DNA of 64,000 nucleotides from Imtechella halotolerans (GCF_028743515.2 NZ_CP117969.2:1423001-1487000), one strand, 5' to 3'; numbered from the stretch's first letter, positions 45,859 to 56,012 are shown. Numbers and translations are program-made. Notes: a model not told the origin generated them from the sequence alone.

Positions 45859-47533
45859 CTTCAATTCCTTTTAATTGTTTTACCGCATGGTGGGCTGCCC
45901 GGGCGGTTAATGCCATATAGGTCAATGATGGATTCTGATAGGCTGAAGAGGTCATACAGGCACCATCAGTAACATAAACATTTGGAACACTGTGAATTTG
46001 ATTATGCTTATTCAAAACTGATGTCTTAGGACTATGTCCCATTCGGGCAGTCCCCATCTCATGAATAGCATGTCCTGGAAAACACTCTTCTTCATAGGCT
46101 TCAATATTTTTGAACCCTGCCATTTCAAACATTTTAACCGCTTCTTGCTGCATATCCTTTCTCATCTCCTTTTCATTGTCCTTAAACTCACAATCAAATT
46201 CAACTGTAGGCAATCCCCAGGTGTCTAACTTCTCGTAATTTAAAGTCATTTTATTTTCATGATACGGTAAGCATTCCCCAAAGCCTGTCATCCCGATTCT
46301 CCATGGTCCTGGTTTAAACAGTTCTTCCTTTAATTCTTTACCAAAGCTAAGTTCAGGGATAGCCCTTTGCCAGTTTAATCGACTCGCACTCCCTTGAAAA
46401 CCATACCCCCGCAAAAATTTATGTTCTCTTTTATGAGGATCTAAATTTCTGAATCTGGGAATATGAAAACTTGCAGGACGCATTCCTTTATAAAATTTGT
46501 CATCATACCCATCTACAATGGCCGTCGCACCTACTCTAAAATGATGATCCATTAAATTATGTCCTAATTCTCCACTATCATTTCCTAATCCATTTGGGAA
46601 TCTGTCTGAAATTGAATTAAGTAAAATAGATGTAGTAGCCACGGTAGATGCACAGCAAAATATAACTTTTGCATGGAACACTATCTTTTCATGAGTTAAG
46701 GCATCTATTACCTCTACCCCAATGGCCTTTCCTTGCTTATCATCATATACGATTTTAGAAACTATCGAGTGAGGCCTCAGGGTCATATTCCCAGTTCGCT
46801 CAGCGGCTGGTAGCGTGGATGAATTACTGCTAAAATATGCGCCAAATGGACATCCTCGATTACAGCGATTTCGATACATACACTTCCCACGACCTTCAAA
46901 TTGTTGATCTCCTGTAATATTTGCAAAACGACCAATTGTGAGTCGTCTATCAGGATAACTGGCCTGAATTTTATCCCTAAAGTCTGTTTCAACACAATTT
47001 AACTCCATAGGAGGTAAAAATTGTCCATCTGGCAAATGTGGTAAACCTAATGATTCTCCAAAAACCCCAATAAATTTTTCAACCTTATCATACCAGGGAG
47101 CTATATCTTTATATCGGATAGGCCAATCAACTGCTATATTATCAACTTTATTAGCTTCAAAATCTAAATCACTAAGTCTAAGACATTGTCGGCCCCAGGT
47201 TATAGATCTCCCACCTACATGGTAACCTCTAAACCAATCGAAACGCTTTTTTTCATTATAGGGATGTTTAAGATCATCCACAAACCAATGTTTAATGGCT
47301 GGGCTCGTTGCAAAACCTGTTCTTGCTTGTTTATATTGAGTCTTAACCTCCTGTTGAGATGGTAATCCCTGATAGTCAAAATCCCATAATTCCTTGTTCC
47401 AAGTTGGATAATCTTCCACGTGTTTAACATCTCTTCCACGTTCCAAAACCAACGTTTTTAATCCTTGCTCACATAATTCCTTTGCCGCCCATCCACCAGA
47501 AATCCCAGTGCCTATAACAATTGCATCAAACAT
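45851..47533 (-). CDS. GMC-family sugar oxidoreductase with three-cysteine cluster
   Basis: A 560-residue flavoprotein. The FAD motif is IGTGISGGWAAKEL (7-20), HVGGRSITWGRQ follows near 105, and the C-terminal catalytic His and Asn lie in GHAIHEMGTARMG and AYQNPSLT. Cys218, Cys224 and Cys228 (GKCMYRNRCNRGCPFG) form a C-x5-C-x3-C cluster like the iron-sulfur site reported in three-subunit FAD sugar dehydrogenases. There is no signal peptide, so export with the Tat-dependent subunit 3 next to it is the likely route. Oxidation of a sugar at carbon 3 is inferred from the locus. Confidence 0.9.
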   Translation of the reverse strand: MFDAIVIGTGISGGWAAKELCEQGLKTLVLERGRDVKHVEDYPTWNKELWDFDYQGLPSQQEVKTQYKQARTGFATSPAIKHWFVDDLKHPYNEKKRFDWFRGYHVGGRSITWGRQCLRLSDLDFEANKVDNIAVDWPIRYKDIAPWYDKVEKFIGVFGESLGLPHLPDGQFLPPMELNCVETDFRDKIQASYPDRRLTIGRFANITGDQQFEGRGKCMYRNRCNRGCPFGAYFSSNSSTLPAAERTGNMTLRPHSIVSKIVYDDKQGKAIGVEVIDALTHEKIVFHAKVIFCCASTVATTSILLNSISDRFPNGLGNDSGELGHNLMDHHFRVGATAIVDGYDDKFYKGMRPASFHIPRFRNLDPHKREHKFLRGYGFQGSASRLNWQRAIPELSFGKELKEELFKPGPWRIGMTGFGECLPYHENKMTLNYEKLDTWGLPTVEFDCEFKDNEKEMRKDMQQEAVKMFEMAGFKNIEAYEEECFPGHAIHEMGTARMGHSPKTSVLNKHNQIHSVPNVYVTDGACMTSSAYQNPSLTYMALTARAAHHAVKQLKGIEDE

Positions 47534-47666
47534 GTATATTTTTTAATTTTCGAATACCAATTAAACTTGTATCGATATGGTTCTTAAAACCAGACTTACT
47601 GATTCCTTCCAAATTTATACAAGTTTTTATTGGTAATCCGTTAAAAATAAATATCTCTCGTAAATA

Positions 47667-49115
47667 TTAAAACGATCGATATTCACCTGATAAAAATTCA
47701 TTGGCTTTTTCCTCTCTAAATCGAGCATTTTCTGCATCCCAATGTAATGTTTCTCCTGGAAATCTCCCTGCAATGGTACCCAAGAGTATAGTTTCAGTCA
47801 AACGAGCTGCATAACTAAAAGGAGCCGAACATTGGCCTTGTCCCAAACAAGCATTTACAAATTCATGGTAATGTTTAGGACCTTCAGTCTTGTAGTTTCG
47901 AATAGGATCTCCTAAGTTATGTTTCTTACTTAACCTGGAAATTTCATGACTTATATCTACATATTTACCTTTCACGATCTTTCTTGGTAATTGCATAAAG
48001 TGAGGAAGTAATAGCCTTCCTTTCTCACCAATGAACATAGCCCCTTGTTCCGGCAATTCATTGAGTTCTGCTATTTTTGCATCTAATGACATCTTATCCT
48101 TAATAGTGTCCTTATCAATGCTACTTTTCTTTTTAGTATTGTTTACACCAACATTACCCGGAAGGATTAAGTCTTCATGCATTTCAGGCGCACCTTCACC
48201 ATCATACCATACCCATTTTAAGGTATCTGCAGTATATTTTGTCCCAGGAAACTCATAAGTAACTGTATTCTTTTCTGGATACCCATATCCATTGGACTCA
48301 CGACATTTGGCCAAAATTGTAGTAGGCACATCTAACTCAAGAGCATTATAGGGTGTGTCAAAAATATGAACCCCCATATCGCCTAGTGTTCCACATCCAT
48401 AATCCATTTTTTTTCTCCAATTCCCAGGATGATATTCATCTTGTTTATATGGACGTTCAGCGGAAGTACCTAACCAAAGATTCCAATCTAAATGTGCAGG
48501 AACAGTATCCTCCCCTTCAGGCTTTTCACCATCATATCCCCAATTTTTAGGTGACCAGGCTCTTACAGTATGTACTTTACCTATAATTCCTGACTGGATA
48601 AGAAGTGTTGCTAACTTATAATCATAGAAAGAATGTACTTGAATCCCCATTTGTGTTACCAGTCCCTTTTCAGAAGCCATTTTATCCATTGCTCTTGACT
48701 CTGAAACATAATGACTTAATGGTTTTTGACAATATACTGGTTTGTTTAACTCCATAGCAAGCATAGAAGCAGGTGCATGTGTATGGTCAGGTGTAGACAC
48801 TACAACGGCATCAATTCTATCTCCCATTTCACTAAACATCTCTCTATAATCAAAAAATATTCGTGCCTTTGGATGTTCCTTTCGGGCTGAAGCTAAAAAT
48901 AATGCATCAACATCACATAAGGCTACTACTTCTACATTTGGATGGGAAGCAATGGCTTTCAAATCACTATAACCCATATTACCTACACCTATGTGAGCAG
49001 TCCTTAGTTTTTTATTAGCAGAAAAAGTTGCACCACTAACTAGAGATGGAACTAACATAATACCAAAAGCGCCTAAACCACTTTTCTTAATAAATTCTCT
49101 TTTATCCATAGTCAT
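47667..49115 (-). CDS. Secreted Gfo/Idh/MocA-family oxidoreductase
   Basis: A 482-residue protein with an N-terminal export signal that has Lys-Arg in place of the twin arginine (MDKREFIKKSGLGAFGIM). A Rossmann domain has GVGNMG (43-48), TPDHTHA at about 108, and CQKPL with Lys131 in place of the usual EKP. Long insertions in the C-terminal domain match the secreted Bacteroidota/Planctomycetes group. Related enzymes in Bacteroides oxidise or reduce carbon 3 of glycosides with a bound NAD(P). It starts 12 bases after the DUF1080 gene. Confidence 0.88.
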   Translation of the reverse strand: MTMDKREFIKKSGLGAFGIMLVPSLVSGATFSANKKLRTAHIGVGNMGYSDLKAIASHPNVEVVALCDVDALFLASARKEHPKARIFFDYREMFSEMGDRIDAVVVSTPDHTHAPASMLAMELNKPVYCQKPLSHYVSESRAMDKMASEKGLVTQMGIQVHSFYDYKLATLLIQSGIIGKVHTVRAWSPKNWGYDGEKPEGEDTVPAHLDWNLWLGTSAERPYKQDEYHPGNWRKKMDYGCGTLGDMGVHIFDTPYNALELDVPTTILAKCRESNGYGYPEKNTVTYEFPGTKYTADTLKWVWYDGEGAPEMHEDLILPGNVGVNNTKKKSSIDKDTIKDKMSLDAKIAELNELPEQGAMFIGEKGRLLLPHFMQLPRKIVKGKYVDISHEISRLSKKHNLGDPIRNYKTEGPKHYHEFVNACLGQGQCSAPFSYAARLTETILLGTIAGRFPGETLHWDAENARFREEKANEFLSGEYRSF

Positions 49116-49127
49116 GGGATTAAAAAA

Positions 49128-49928
49128 TTACAATCTTTTAATTTTAATATTTCGAAACCATATAGGGCTTGAATGATCTTGCAAGGCTATATATCCAGAG
49201 GAATACTTGCCGTAATCCGGACTATTTTTCCACTTATCAGAATTCTTTTTTTCATGCCAAGCGTCATCCCAAGGAACAAATGAAAGTATCAACTCTCCAT
49301 TTAACCAATGCTCTACTCTTTGAGGGGTAAAAACAATTTTAGAACTATTCCATTCCCCAACCGGGTGCAATATCTTATTCGGACTTGGTGGGTGCATTGC
49401 ATAATCAGCACCCGTCTGTTGTAAGGGTTTTAACTCTTCCGGTTTATCTACATATCCCAAACTAAGATTATACTTTGTCAGATTGTGAATTTTTGCATAG
49501 TTTAAATCATCAATAAGCTGATATTCGGGCGCAACAACATGAGGTCCATTATACCCCTCCTTCACATGATAAAAAATACCACTATTGCCCCCCTCAGGGA
49601 TTTTCCATTCTAAGTATAGTTCAAAATTTTCAAACTCTTCTGCACCATACATAATATCTTTTCCTCCTTTATAGTCTTGTTCCAGTCCAAGCTGTGTATC
49701 AAATGTAAGTGCTCCTTGAGAAATAATCCATCCAGGAGGTAAAACATCCATATTATAGCCTCTCCATCCTTTTGTACTGGTACCATCAAAAAGAATAATC
49801 CATTCACTATCGACCTCCTTATTTTGAGTTTCTGATGTAGATTTCATACCCGATTTACAAGAAATTGCAACAAGCGCACTTGTCAGCAAAGCTGCCCAAA
49901 CACTTGTGATTTGATATTTACTATTCAT
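49128..49928 (-). CDS. DUF1080 lipoprotein (3-keto-glycoside hydrolase-like)
   Basis: A 266-residue lipoprotein (SALVAISCKSG, acylated Cys24) with one DUF1080 domain: WIILFDGTSTKGWRGYN, FENFELYLEWKIPEGGNSGI, EWNSSKIVFTPQRVEHWLNG and PIWFRNIKIKRL. DUF1080 proteins are concanavalin-like beta-sandwiches, and members act on 3-keto-disaccharides and 3-keto-glycosides. Its neighbour Gfo/Idh gene (12-base gap) fits such a pathway. The substrate is not visible from sequence. Confidence 0.88.
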   Translation of the reverse strand: MNSKYQITSVWAALLTSALVAISCKSGMKSTSETQNKEVDSEWIILFDGTSTKGWRGYNMDVLPPGWIISQGALTFDTQLGLEQDYKGGKDIMYGAEEFENFELYLEWKIPEGGNSGIFYHVKEGYNGPHVVAPEYQLIDDLNYAKIHNLTKYNLSLGYVDKPEELKPLQQTGADYAMHPPSPNKILHPVGEWNSSKIVFTPQRVEHWLNGELILSFVPWDDAWHEKKNSDKWKNSPDYGKYSSGYIALQDHSSPIWFRNIKIKRL

Positions 49929-50032
49929 GAATTCTAAATTTCAATTATATAACTTATTTTATGTCTTGTAATAACCACAATGGTATACACTACAACATAT
50001 TACCTAGTAGGTTTTAATAGCTTTTAAAAATA

Positions 50033-50902
50033 CTAATATACTTTTAAAGTTGCTTTTACAGCCAAATGATCAGAGGCATAATTCTCTGGTAGCACACTGT
50101 GACTCATTTTTTTAATCTTATGATTCCCGTTGCGAAAGACTATATAATCAATAGTCTTATTTGGATTTGAGGCAGGTGAGGTATATGAGCAATTTACCCT
50201 GCAAGAAAATTGAAAGAAACCAGCTAAATAATTCATGGAATCTGCATCAGGTTTCGCATTAAAATCACCTGTCAAAATCACAGGGATATCACTTTGGCTT
50301 AAATTAGAACTCATAGTCTTTACCTGTTCCATGTTATTCGAAGCATTTGTGTAATCAAGATGTGTATTTGCAAATCGTATTTGTAAAGTATCATTAATTG
50401 TAACGGTAGCTACAGATAAAGTTCTTGGTTCAGATCCTGCAGGATTAGGTAGTGCTATAGTTTCAGTTTCTGATAACGGATACTTGGATAAAATGGCCGT
50501 TCCGTAAGCTCCCCCCTGATAATCAATTGATTTTGAAAAATAGTAATATGGATAATCAGCTCTTTCTGCTAATTCCTTTGTCATATCCAAGTCTTTACCA
50601 GAGCGCTCTGTAAACACATCAATCTCCTGAAGTCCAATAATAGCTGCTTCACTATTTTTTAAAACATTGGCAACAGCATCTAAGTCTATTACACCTGGCT
50701 TAGATGGTGGATTACAATGATGTACATTATAACTAAGCACTGTTAGTTCCATCCCTGATCCTTCTTCACTTACTTCAGGTTTATTGCCGACAATTTGCTC
50801 AGAACTGTCAACTTGACAACTAAACAAAGCCAGAATAACACCAAATATTACATTTTTAAAACACCACATACGTTTACTTCCTTTAAAAATATTTTTTTTC
50901 AT
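50033..50902 (-). CDS. Endonuclease/exonuclease/phosphatase-family lipoprotein
   Basis: A 289-residue lipoprotein (GVILALFSCQ, acylated Cys29) with a complete EEP catalytic set: Asn59 (SYNVHH), Glu93 (LQEIDVF), His181 (THLDYT), Asp213 and Asn215 (GDFNAKPD), Asp253 (DYIVF) and Asp278/His279 (SDHLAVKA). The fold serves DNases, sphingomyelinases and inositol-polyphosphate phosphatases. An exported form in a SusCD locus points to a phosphoester nutrient rather than DNA repair. The start could also be Met12. Confidence 0.85.
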   Translation of the reverse strand: MKKNIFKGSKRMWCFKNVIFGVILALFSCQVDSSEQIVGNKPEVSEEGSGMELTVLSYNVHHCNPPSKPGVIDLDAVANVLKNSEAAIIGLQEIDVFTERSGKDLDMTKELAERADYPYYYFSKSIDYQGGAYGTAILSKYPLSETETIALPNPAGSEPRTLSVATVTINDTLQIRFANTHLDYTNASNNMEQVKTMSSNLSQSDIPVILTGDFNAKPDADSMNYLAGFFQFSCRVNCSYTSPASNPNKTIDYIVFRNGNHKIKKMSHSVLPENYASDHLAVKATLKVY

Positions 50903-50911
50903 CTTAAAATC

Positions 50912-50943
50912 ATCAACCTATTTCATTAGTGAAATAGGTTGAT
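50912..50943 (-). terminator. Hairpin between susD and the phosphatase-fold gene
   Basis: A 14-bp perfect stem (50912-50925 with 50930-50943) with a four-base loop. On the minus strand no solid T-run follows, so it may only reduce read-through or act as an RNA-stability element. Confidence 0.6.
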
Positions 50944-50961
50944 TTATATATTACTATTAAA

Positions 50962-52611
50962 CTATTCCCAACCGGGATTCTGTTCTAAATCTGGATTACG
51001 TTCCATCTGCGGTAACGGTATAGGCCAAAGGTAATGTCTACTTGCATCAAAAGTTCGTCCTGTATGAGCAATAACAAACCCATCAGCATCCGTTCTTAAA
51101 TTCGCAGCTAACTCTGGGCGAGGAAGCCAGTTAACATTAACGCCTTTAACATCCTGACCCAGTACTTCTCCAATTTTCCATCTTTTTATATCAGAATAAC
51201 GTTGGCCTTCTAATGCCAATTCTATTCGACGTTCTCGTCTAATCTCATTACGCACATTAAGACCATTGGTCTCTAATTCCTGAAGATCCATAGGTTTCAT
51301 TCCTACACGTGATCTTAACAAATTTATTGTTTTATCAACATCGCTTTGAGTTAAAGTACCTTGTTCTAGTTTTGCTTCCGCATAGGTAAGTAAAACTTCT
51401 GCATATCTTAATAAATGAAAATCATTGTCATCCTTATTATAAGTAGGTACAGCCCCAAGGTCGCAATATTTAGTAAAATAATATCCAGTAAGTGTTACAG
51501 CACCTTTTTTATCGGATTGAAATTTAGGGGTATTAAATATTCCAGGAGTCGTATTGTTTAAACTACCATCATATCTTCCGCCCCAAGCAGCTCCTGGAGC
51601 TAGAATTGTTTGGGACATCCTTGGATCTCTATTTTTAAACACATCTTCGTACCCACTAACTTGATACAATGGGGACTTATCTATAGGTAAACCATCCACC
51701 ATTAAATAATCATCAACCAAATGTTTGGTTGGATTCCAACGTATAAATTGATCCGGTACCTGTATTTCTCGACTCAAATTATGCATACTTACATCTGCCA
51801 AACAAAGTCTACCTATGATGGTTTCCTTGTTTAACCCTGCTGATAATTTTCCTTTATCCGTAAATAGTGTATAATAATTTCTATCAGGATTTCCGATGTC
51901 AAACAAGCTGTATACCCCCAAATCCATTACACGTCTTGCGGCATCCTCGGCAACATCAAATCGACCGTGATACAGTGCAATTCTTGCTTTTAGGGCCAAA
52001 GCGGCACCTCTACTCATACGACCTAAATTTTCACCTACAGGTATTTCCACAGGTAAATTGGCGGCAGCAACTTCTAAATCGGTCATTAAAAAATCGATTA
52101 CTTCTTCTTTAGGAGTACGAGCAACCATTAATTCGTCAATCGTTAAGGTATGTGTTACCAGTGGAACATCACCCCAAAAATCAATCAAATAGCTATACAT
52201 TAAGGCGCGAATCACCCTAACTTCTCCAGCCAAACGATCTGCCAATATTGGATTGACATCCGCCTTTTGATAATTTTCTAAAAAGGAATTTGCCTGTCTT
52301 ACACCTCTATATTGGGAAATCCATTCAGAGTTAATTGTATTTTGATCAGGGCCATAGTTTCCACTACCAATTGCTTGATATTGTGTACTTGAGGGCCAAA
52401 GTGTATTGTCCCCCATATTTTCCATGTCTACTGTATTCTTTGACTTTATATTTCCATACAATGCATTGGCAGCAAGAATTAAATGTTCTTCTGTCTCCCA
52501 AAAGTTTGCATCTGTCAAAACATCCTTTGGTGGACGCTCAAGAAAATCATCACTACACGAAACGCATAATAAAGTTACGATTGATAGAATAAATATCTTT
52601 TTAACCATCAT
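50962..52611 (-). CDS. RagB/SusD-family nutrient-uptake lipoprotein
   Basis: A 549-residue surface lipoprotein (FILSIVTLLCVSCSDDFLER, acylated Cys at about 19). It has the SusD opening FLERPPKDVLTDANFWETEE, VRVIRALMYSYLIDFWGDVP, and the C-terminal NEIRRERRIELALEGQRYSDIKRW region (shortened here to its key part RRIELALEGQRYSDIKRW) followed by LWPIPLPQMERNPDLEQNPG. It binds the nutrient and caps the SusC barrel. Spacing to susC is 18 bases. An alternative start is the second Met. Confidence 0.95.
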   Translation of the reverse strand: MMVKKIFILSIVTLLCVSCSDDFLERPPKDVLTDANFWETEEHLILAANALYGNIKSKNTVDMENMGDNTLWPSSTQYQAIGSGNYGPDQNTINSEWISQYRGVRQANSFLENYQKADVNPILADRLAGEVRVIRALMYSYLIDFWGDVPLVTHTLTIDELMVARTPKEEVIDFLMTDLEVAAANLPVEIPVGENLGRMSRGAALALKARIALYHGRFDVAEDAARRVMDLGVYSLFDIGNPDRNYYTLFTDKGKLSAGLNKETIIGRLCLADVSMHNLSREIQVPDQFIRWNPTKHLVDDYLMVDGLPIDKSPLYQVSGYEDVFKNRDPRMSQTILAPGAAWGGRYDGSLNNTTPGIFNTPKFQSDKKGAVTLTGYYFTKYCDLGAVPTYNKDDNDFHLLRYAEVLLTYAEAKLEQGTLTQSDVDKTINLLRSRVGMKPMDLQELETNGLNVRNEIRRERRIELALEGQRYSDIKRWKIGEVLGQDVKGVNVNWLPRPELAANLRTDADGFVIAHTGRTFDASRHYLWPIPLPQMERNPDLEQNPGWE

Positions 52612-52629
52612 TTTTGATTTAGAATGTTG

Positions 52630-55600
52630 TTATTGTAAATTAACGTTTAGTCCCAGTACTACTGTTTTAAGTTGAGGATAAAACCCTCCTCCACTCACAG
52701 GAGATTCTGGATCATACCCACGGAAGAAATCTGAAATTGTAAATAGATTGTCAGCAGACACATAAGCCCTTAATTTATTTACTCTTAATTTTTTAGATAG
52801 TTCAACAGGAAGCGTGTATCCTATTTGTATGTTTTTCAATCGAACATAAGAAGCATCCTCCAGCCAAAAAGTTGACAATCTTTGGTTATATGTTTGTAAA
52901 TAAGTAAACCTTGGATAACTAGCATCCGTATTTTCAAATGTCCAACGATCCAAATGGACATCTTGAGGCAAAGCACTATTATTTATAAATGCATGCCTCG
53001 CATTTCCTGTTAGTAGCCCTGATGCTTTTCCAACACCCTGTATAACAAAACTGAAATCCAATCCTTTGTAATTCATAGCCGCTGAAAACCCATAAGTGTA
53101 CCTTGGAATATGACTTCCTATCACTTTTCTATCATTCATCAAATCCACCTCCCCATCGTTATTTAAATCTTTATAAATAAGATCTCCAGGCTGAACAGGG
53201 TCTCCTTGAATAATAGGGAAGTTAGGCGTATAAACTCCAGTAGATTCTTCATACGTAAAATCTGAAACCTGGGCAATACGATCGACAACTAAGCCATAGA
53301 AAGCATCTAAGGGTTGTCCCTCCATTCTAACTCTGTCCCCAATGGTAGGATCTGTTCCCCCAAGGTTAGTTACCTGATTTTTAACATCGGAGAGGTTAAA
53401 GTTTAGGCTATATCCAAAATCTCTCACTTGATCTTTCCATCCTAATTGAAGCTCCCAACCTTTGTTCTCCACAGCTCCTGCATTTTGATAAGGGTAAGCA
53501 GGCCCTCCAAATACATCAGGAATAGGAAGTCTTAACAATATATTCTCGGTCTTATTTACAAAATAATCACCTGAAAAATTTAACCTGTTATTGAAAAAAG
53601 CTAAGTCCAGTCCTAGGTTTGTTTTTTTAGCAGATTCCCAAGTTAACAACTTGTTTCCAACACTTGTCTGTCTATATCCAAAGGTAAGCTCATCTCCTAT
53701 TGGCATTGTACTAACAGGCCCAAGTATATCCATATAGGCTAAATCAGTGATTCGATCATTTCCTTGAACTCCATAAGAGAAGCGTATCTTTCCAAAATTT
53801 AAAGGTCCTAGGTTACTTAAAAAGTTCTCCTTAGTAAATACCCAGCCTAACGAAGCCGCAGAGAAAAGATCCCACCGTACATCTCCTGAAAATCTGGAAG
53901 AACCATCATATCTAAAATCAACCTCGGCAAGATATTTATCCTCATAAGAATAGTTTGCGCGGCCAAAAACAGATCGTAAAGCATTCTCTGAATTACTACT
54001 ACCATTTAACTGGTTTTCCGTCCCTAAATTAAGATTACCCGTTGTCGAAGACACTACATTTGTTCTAGAGGCACTCAAGTCATCCGAAATATTCTCTTCT
54101 TGAGAAGCACCTAATAATAATTTAATAGCATGACTATCAAAAAGGATCTTTTCATATTCCGCGGTCCCGATAAAAGTCTGATAGGTCCCTTTGTAACTAC
54201 TAGTAGTTATTTTATTTGGAAACCCTGTCTGCCATAGTAAATCCCCTGTTTCAGCACTATAGTAATTTATGGTTTTAACAAACACATTTCTTCGAGAATT
54301 GTATTTAATCAAACCATATCGGGCCTTTAATTTTAAATTGTCTGAAATATGTAATACCGCTTCAATATTCCCAGTAATCTCTTCTGAAGTAAAATCATCA
54401 GTTCCTGCATCACTTGCTGTAGCCACAGGATTACTTGAACCACCAATGTATCCCCAGCCTCCTGCTGTATTTCTAACAGGTGCCAAAGGTGTCATAGATA
54501 ATGCCATTGATAAAGGCCCCATACCTGCGGATGAACCAATTACATTTCGATCTACATATCCAATATTGGAATTGATATCTAATTTATCAAACACAGTCGT
54601 ACTTAATTTTAGCCTTACATTGTGGCGTTTAGCGCTATAATTATCTCCAACGATCAACCCTCCTTCATCAAGAAAACCATAGGACATAAAGTAATTAGAG
54701 TTATCCTTTCCTCCGTTAAGGGTCACATTATGATTTTGTTGGGGTGCATTTTTCTTATAAACTTCATCAATCCAATTCGTATTGGAATAATTATTAATAT
54801 CGGTTCCAGCTCTTGCTAATTCAATTTCGTCTTGCGAATAGGTAGGGTTTCTTCCAACATTAATTTGAGCTTCATTTTGTAACTCCATATATTCTGGAGA
54901 TCCTAAAAGTTTAGGTAATGCGGTAGGTTTTTGAAAACCATAGTAATAATCGTACGTCAATGTTGGAGCTCCGGATTTCCCTCTTTTGGTAGTTACCAAA
55001 ATAACACCATTGGCCCCTCTAACACCATATATTGATGAGGAGGCGGCATCCTTTAGAACAGATATACTTTCAATATCGCTTGGATTCAATATATTCAAAT
55101 TACCTCCAGGCACGCCATCAATGACTACTAAGGGTGTGGCATTTCCCCAAGTACCAATACCTCTAATTCGAATAGTTCCCTGATTACTTCCGGGAGCTCC
55201 CATTGCACCCGTGACAGTAACTCCAGGTAATAATCCTTGTAATCCTGAACTTATATTAGTGATAGGACGACTTTCAAAATCTTTTTCATTTACCTGAGAA
55301 ACAGCACCGGTAAGGTTTGCTTTCTTTTGCGTACTATAACCTACCACCATAACTTCATCAAGTTCATTTGAATCTAATGACATTACTATAGAAACATTGG
55401 CAGTTCCCTGAAGTGCAATTTGTTGAGAGATATACCCGATATAGGTCACTTCTATAATTGCGTTAGAACTACTCACCTGTAAACGGAAATTTCCATCGAA
55501 ATCTGTAGAAGTACCATTGGTTGTACCTTTTTCCCTTACAGTAGCGCCAGGCAATGGGATATGTTGTTCATCTTTAATTTGTCCCTGTACCTGAAAGCCT

Positions 55601-55935
55601 TGATTATTACTTTTTACACTTTGTGATGATTTGACAAACACCTGTTTCCCAACAAATTGAAAATCAAGATGTAATTGCTTAGAAATAATATCCAAACAGG
55701 TTCCTAAATTTTGCTTCCCCTTAGAGATATTCACTTCCCTACTGGCTTTAATACTTTCATTATAAGCAAATGTAAATTGGGTTTGGGCCTCTATTTCATG
55801 TAGAATTTCTTCTAAATGTGTTTTTGAAATAGCCACCTGAATTTCACTAGGATCTATTTTTTGGCTTGCATAAGTAACGCCAGATAACAGAATTACTAGA
55901 GAAATAAAAAAATTACGTACTACAAAAATTCTCAT
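52630..55935 (-). CDS. SusC/RagA TonB-dependent outer-membrane transporter with STN domain
   Basis: A 1101-residue transporter. Signal peptide at 1-23, an STN signalling domain at about 45-103 (HLEEILHEIEAQTQFTFAYN), a carboxypeptidase-regulatory-like domain at about 114-188 (GATVREKGTTNGTSTDFDGN), a TonB-box-like stretch ELDEVMVVGY (191-200), the plug at about 207-330 (IRIRGIGTWGNATPLVVIDG) and a 22-strand barrel ending in LGLNVNLQ. The STN domain lets substrate binding signal to FecR. It pairs with susD. No TAnnTTTG box was found just upstream, which fits control by the neighbouring ECF sigma factor. Confidence 0.95.
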   Translation of the reverse strand: MRIFVVRNFFISLVILLSGVTYASQKIDPSEIQVAISKTHLEEILHEIEAQTQFTFAYNESIKASREVNISKGKQNLGTCLDIISKQLHLDFQFVGKQVFVKSSQSVKSNNQGFQVQGQIKDEQHIPLPGATVREKGTTNGTSTDFDGNFRLQVSSSNAIIEVTYIGYISQQIALQGTANVSIVMSLDSNELDEVMVVGYSTQKKANLTGAVSQVNEKDFESRPITNISSGLQGLLPGVTVTGAMGAPGSNQGTIRIRGIGTWGNATPLVVIDGVPGGNLNILNPSDIESISVLKDAASSSIYGVRGANGVILVTTKRGKSGAPTLTYDYYYGFQKPTALPKLLGSPEYMELQNEAQINVGRNPTYSQDEIELARAGTDINNYSNTNWIDEVYKKNAPQQNHNVTLNGGKDNSNYFMSYGFLDEGGLIVGDNYSAKRHNVRLKLSTTVFDKLDINSNIGYVDRNVIGSSAGMGPLSMALSMTPLAPVRNTAGGWGYIGGSSNPVATASDAGTDDFTSEEITGNIEAVLHISDNLKLKARYGLIKYNSRRNVFVKTINYYSAETGDLLWQTGFPNKITTSSYKGTYQTFIGTAEYEKILFDSHAIKLLLGASQEENISDDLSASRTNVVSSTTGNLNLGTENQLNGSSNSENALRSVFGRANYSYEDKYLAEVDFRYDGSSRFSGDVRWDLFSAASLGWVFTKENFLSNLGPLNFGKIRFSYGVQGNDRITDLAYMDILGPVSTMPIGDELTFGYRQTSVGNKLLTWESAKKTNLGLDLAFFNNRLNFSGDYFVNKTENILLRLPIPDVFGGPAYPYQNAGAVENKGWELQLGWKDQVRDFGYSLNFNLSDVKNQVTNLGGTDPTIGDRVRMEGQPLDAFYGLVVDRIAQVSDFTYEESTGVYTPNFPIIQGDPVQPGDLIYKDLNNDGEVDLMNDRKVIGSHIPRYTYGFSAAMNYKGLDFSFVIQGVGKASGLLTGNARHAFINNSALPQDVHLDRWTFENTDASYPRFTYLQTYNQRLSTFWLEDASYVRLKNIQIGYTLPVELSKKLRVNKLRAYVSADNLFTISDFFRGYDPESPVSGGGFYPQLKTVVLGLNVNLQ

Positions 55936-56012
55936 AGATTATTTTGATTTATTATACAATTAAAAGAGTACTCCTTTTTGGCACTCCTCCTTTTGCCGTT
56001 GGTTGTTTCAAT

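Noticed and set aside
54269-54640. A 123-residue plus-strand frame inside susC
   Set aside because: Antisense to conserved barrel and plug sequence; no start context.
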